A stretch of DNA of 64,000 nt from Rhizobium sp. PP-CC-3A-592 (lineage in GTDB: Bacteria > Pseudomonadota > Alphaproteobacteria > Rhizobiales > Rhizobiaceae), in the NCBI RefSeq assembly GCF_003217095.1, contig NZ_QJSR01000008.1, positions 46,699 through 110,698 on the forward strand. Direction: 5' to 3'. A program made the translations under genes and the position numbers. Under the pieces are notes generated by a model. The model was not told the origin of the DNA, did not search any database, and was given only the letters and a program-made list of their open reading frames with translations. The first letter of the stretch is position 1; each line of letters begins with the position of its first letter. Below are positions 61,358 through 64,000 of this stretch, in pieces.

Positions 61358-62130
61358 CGAACACGCAAGACCGGCTGTCAAAGGCGACCCTCATCATCGA
61401 AGAGGCCATGGAGGAAGCGCTGGCCTTCTTTGCTGCGCGCGACGCGATCGCCACACGGGAAAAGGGGTTTCAGGATTTCGTGTCGGAGGCCGATACCAGC
61501 ATCGAGACCCTGATCCGCCAGCGTCTCGACGCGGCGTTCCCGGGCGAGACGGTCGTCGGCGAGGAACTCGGCGGCGGCGGCGGCGATGCCTACTGGATCA
61601 TCGATCCGATCGACGGCACCTCGAACTTCCTGCGGGGCTCGCCACTCTGGGGCATCTCGCTCGGCCACGTTACCGACGGCCGGCCGGACCTCGGTGTCGT
61701 CGCCCTTCCTGTCTTCGGAGAGGTCTACAGTGCGGCCGATGGCACCGGCCTCAAGCGCAACGGCGTGACGCTTGCCCGCAGCGCTCCGCTGGGCGATGTC
61801 CGCGTCGTCTCGCTTGGCGACAGCGCACACGACGACATCGCCGAGATCGGCGCGCTGCACACCGGTCTTCGGCAAGCGGGCTGGGTGGTCGAGGCGCTGC
61901 ACACCACCTCGGTGTCGTTGGTCTTCGCCGCACGGGGCATTTTCGACGGGCACCTCCAGAAGATCACCACCATGTGGGACATCGCCGGCGGCGCCGTCCT
62001 TGCCCGCGAGGCCGGCCTAGACGTGCGCATCGGCACCCGCCCCGATAGCGACATCCCCTGGATCGCAGCAGGCACGGCCCCCCTGCTGGACGCCACGGCG
62101 GCTCTCTGGCCGGAGATCATCAAGGGCTGA
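61354..62130 (+). CDS. Inositol-monophosphatase-family phosphatase
   Basis: The 258-residue protein carries the lithium-sensitive phosphatase motifs: VSEADTSIE near residue 45, VVGEELGG (EE pair), IIDPIDGTSNFLRGSPLWGISLG (DPxDGTxNF) and the C-terminal MWDIAGGAVLAREAGLDV (WD.AGG). It removes phosphate from inositol-phosphate-like compounds. As last gene of an operon with a glycerophosphodiesterase and an importer, it suggests glycerophosphoinositol or inositol phosphate use; histidinol phosphate or another sugar phosphate is possible. Confidence 0.9.
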   Translation: MTNTQDRLSKATLIIEEAMEEALAFFAARDAIATREKGFQDFVSEADTSIETLIRQRLDAAFPGETVVGEELGGGGGDAYWIIDPIDGTSNFLRGSPLWGISLGHVTDGRPDLGVVALPVFGEVYSAADGTGLKRNGVTLARSAPLGDVRVVSLGDSAHDDIAEIGALHTGLRQAGWVVEALHTTSVSLVFAARGIFDGHLQKITTMWDIAGGAVLAREAGLDVRIGTRPDSDIPWIAAGTAPLLDATAALWPEIIKG

Positions 62131-62579
62131 CGGTGGGCGAGAGAACGACGGCTGCGACAGCTCGGCGAGCCTGCAAGAAACATATAACGCAAGCATTTCC
62201 GGCAACCCCACTTTTGTCGGAAAATGCTTGTGTTCACACACTTTAGCAATTTATTTATCCGACATTAACCACCTCTATGCAAACGTCAGTTGTCAAGATT
62301 GGCCCGGTTACGCGCCGGACCCTGATCCGCATGATACGGATCTCCGTGGTCGACCAATCATTTCTCATCAAAGATATCCGTGTCGCGTTTCCTCCGCATC
62401 TGTGAGGACACGTCGGCTCGATCGCCACGCTTGGGCTGCTTTGAGCTGCAGTCGTCGCGTGGATTCTGGGTCTGCGGGCTCAACGCTAGGGACAGGGCTA
62501 TGACGGATCAGGCATTGCCAATCACAGCTTCGCGCGCGCGTACATGCGCTGGACAGGAGGCGCTGGTGCGCGCAGTCGT
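62131..62579. other. Intergenic region before cheW with a long inverted repeat
   Basis: No firmly supported gene lies in these 449 bases. CAAGCATTTCCG (62190-62201) and CGGAAAATGCTTG (62218-62230) form an inverted repeat with one extra base, possibly the end of the upstream operon or an operator. AT-rich sequence at 62235-62275 is promoter-like. A 27-codon frame starting at 62500 ends in TGA overlapping the cheW ATG; it may be a leader or chance. Confidence 0.4.
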
Positions 62580-63065
62580 ATGAGCCTGCAGCTTACCCGA
62601 AGCGACGTTTCCAGCACGTGGAACGGGCAAGACGAGATGTCCGTGCTGACCTTCAATCTCAATGGCGAAACTTTCGCCATCGACGCGACGGTGGTCCAGG
62701 AGATCCTCGACCTCCTGCCCGAAACGCGTGTGCCCGGCGCCAAAGCCTATCTCGGCGGCGTCATCAACTTTCGCGGCAAGGTCATTCCGCTCGCCGACAT
62801 TCGCCTTGCCTTCGGCATGGAGGCGGGCGCAGCGACCATCGACAGCCGCATCATCGTCGTCCAGCTCGACATCGACGGCGAGCCCTGCCTCGTCGGCATC
62901 CGCACCGACAAGGTTTACGAGGTCACCACCCTTACCCAGGCATCCAGCGAACCGCCGCCCAGCGTCGGCATGCGCTGGCGGGCCGACTTCATCGACTGCC
63001 TCGTCAAGCGAAACGGCGAGTTCATCATCGTGCCAAACCTCAAGAAGATCTTTGCCTCCCACTAA
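62580..63065 (+). CDS. cheW: Chemotaxis coupling protein CheW
   Basis: The 161-residue protein is a single CheW domain: VLTFNLNGETFAIDATVVQEILD, VPGAKAYLGGVINFRGKVIPLADIRLAFGM and VGIRTDKVYEVTTL. CheW links chemoreceptors to the CheA kinase at the inner membrane. I chose the ATG at 62580; an in-frame ATG at 62544 or an internal one at 62637 are alternatives. A chemoreceptor gene follows 45 bases later, so the two likely form a signalling unit. Confidence 0.9.
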   Translation: MSLQLTRSDVSSTWNGQDEMSVLTFNLNGETFAIDATVVQEILDLLPETRVPGAKAYLGGVINFRGKVIPLADIRLAFGMEAGAATIDSRIIVVQLDIDGEPCLVGIRTDKVYEVTTLTQASSEPPPSVGMRWRADFIDCLVKRNGEFIIVPNLKKIFASH

Positions 63066-63110
63066 GATCGCTCTCCCTCCTCCGTCTATCGGCAACATCG
63101 GATCGAAATC

Positions 63111-64000
63111 ATGACCTTCACGCTGAAAATGAAGCTCGCCACCGCCTTTACCTTTCTTATCGTTCTGATGGTGGGTACGGCAGGCTATGCCCTGTACAGC
63201 CTCTCGAATCTCAATCAGTCGATGAGCGATGTTCTCGCCGGCCCGGTCACGCGGCTCGAGTTCGCGCAGAGTCTCAACATCGCGCAGCTTGAAGGCATCC
63301 GTCAGCAGAAGAACATGCTGACGACCAACACACCGACCGAACTTGCAGCCGCCAACACAAAGAGCACGAAGGCTTTCGCCCATATGAACGAAACGCTGGG
63401 CAAGGCACTGGAGATAGCCAGCGTGGAAGGTCGCCCGAAGTGGATGGCGATCAAGGAGCTCGGCGCGAAATCCGAGGACGTCAACCGCCGCATCTATGCC
63501 ATGATGGAAGCCGGTTCCGCGGATCAGGCGCTTCGTCTGTCGATCACGGAAGGCCGCGAGCTTGCCAATGTGATCGACGCCTCCGTGGCCGAACTCGTGG
63601 AACTGTCCAAGACGCAGCTTGCCGATGCCGATCAGGCGGCAGACGCTCTTTATGAGACGACCCGGACTGTCATGATCGCCCTCGCCGCGTTCGCATCGCT
63701 GATCGCGATCGGTGCTGCCGTCTGGATCTCCATCACCATCAGCCGCGGTCTGGCCCGCGCATCCACGGCCGTTCGTGGCGTGGCGGAAGGCGATCTAACG
63801 CAGCTCGCCGTCGTCGGTTCGATGGACGAGATTGGCGAGATGCTCTCCCACGTCAACGCCATGGTCGAGCGCCTACGCGGCGTCGTCGGCGACGCGCTGT
63901 CGGCTTCCGACAACGTCTCCTCGGGCAGCCAGGAACTGTCCTCGAGCTCCGAACAGCTGAGCCAGGGCGCGACCGAGCAGGCCTCGTCCGCCGAGGAAGC
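63111..64000 (+). CDS. Methyl-accepting chemotaxis protein, 3' end outside the window
   Basis: The frame starts at the ATG at 63111 and runs open to the window edge. It gives 296 residues with a first membrane helix (LATAFTFLIVLMVGTAGYAL), a four-helix-bundle-type periplasmic domain (about 35-180), a second helix (VMIALAAFASLIAIGAAVWISITI), a HAMP domain (AVRGVAEGDLTQL) and the start of the signalling coiled coil (SGSQELSSSSEQLSQGATEQASS). The ligand is unknown. It follows cheW on the same strand. Confidence 0.92.
   Translation, partial: MTFTLKMKLATAFTFLIVLMVGTAGYALYSLSNLNQSMSDVLAGPVTRLEFAQSLNIAQLEGIRQQKNMLTTNTPTELAAANTKSTKAFAHMNETLGKALEIASVEGRPKWMAIKELGAKSEDVNRRIYAMMEAGSADQALRLSITEGRELANVIDASVAELVELSKTQLADADQAADALYETTRTVMIALAAFASLIAIGAAVWISITISRGLARASTAVRGVAEGDLTQLAVVGSMDEIGEMLSHVNAMVERLRGVVGDALSASDNVSSGSQELSSSSEQLSQGATEQASSAEE

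Noticed and set aside
62228..62503. Plus-strand frame of 91 codons before cheW
   Set aside because: No ribosome site, no recognisable domain, and it spans the promoter-like AT-rich region.

Overview
The window is high-GC DNA with dense, translationally coupled operons. Gene content (tmm/tdm methylated-amine genes, long-form isocitrate lyase with an ScfR/RamB-type regulator, UgpBAEC-like ABC systems, TRAP transporters, DUF1127-sized small ORFs) points to an alphaproteobacterium of the Rhizobiales, most likely Rhizobiaceae. I could not run a taxonomic search. No rRNA, complete tRNA or CRISPR array was seen. The region reads as a string of catabolic cassettes, each with its own transporter and often a regulator, separated by toxin-antitoxin modules and one integrase remnant.

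1-9590: methylated-amine degradation. An APC permease is followed by the dimethylamine monooxygenase subunits (dmmA, dmmB, a DUF3445 haem subunit), a GcvT-like folate protein, trimethylamine monooxygenase (tmm) and trimethylamine N-oxide demethylase (tdm). Together they take trimethylamine through TMAO and dimethylamine to methylamine, with one-carbon units passing to tetrahydrofolate. 9632-19580: a periplasmic royal-jelly/SMP-30-like protein and a glycosyltransferase island of two back-to-back operons (four genes on minus, four on plus, only 30 bp between the start codons), including a fused sucrose-phosphate-synthase-like/HAD protein. 19818-26888: a small ORF, a LysR regulator and a minus-strand sugar-acid operon (SAF-domain oxidoreductase, HIBADH-like dehydrogenase, TRAP dctPQM, gluconokinase). 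27322-30441: isocitrate lyase and its divergent ScfR-like regulator with an inverted repeat between them.

30475-32042: a HipA-like kinase/DUF3037 pair. 32327-37467: an ABC importer of the glycerol-3-phosphate/sugar type with a metallophosphoesterase. 37827-38655: PrlF-YhaV toxin-antitoxin. 39107-40975: an EAL-CBS-GGDEF protein. 40918-52386: the most striking region, a GntR-controlled operon for cyanuric acid. It holds a BMP-type ABC transporter (binding protein, two permeases, ATPase), a formamidase, biuret hydrolase, cyanuric acid hydrolase, a second cysteine hydrolase, a cupin and allophanate hydrolase. This is a complete route from the s-triazine ring to ammonia and CO2.

52368-53011: a broken integrase next to a tRNA-3'-end-like sequence, probably an old island edge. 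53165-54681: hipBA with three operator palindromes spaced exactly 49 bp apart, then a 7-bp tandem repeat. 54964-62130: a ROK regulator divergent from an ABC importer operon that ends in a glycerophosphodiester phosphodiesterase and an inositol-monophosphatase-family enzyme, suggesting use of glycerophosphoinositol or a similar phosphodiester. 62580-64000: cheW and the first part of a chemoreceptor gene that runs off the window.
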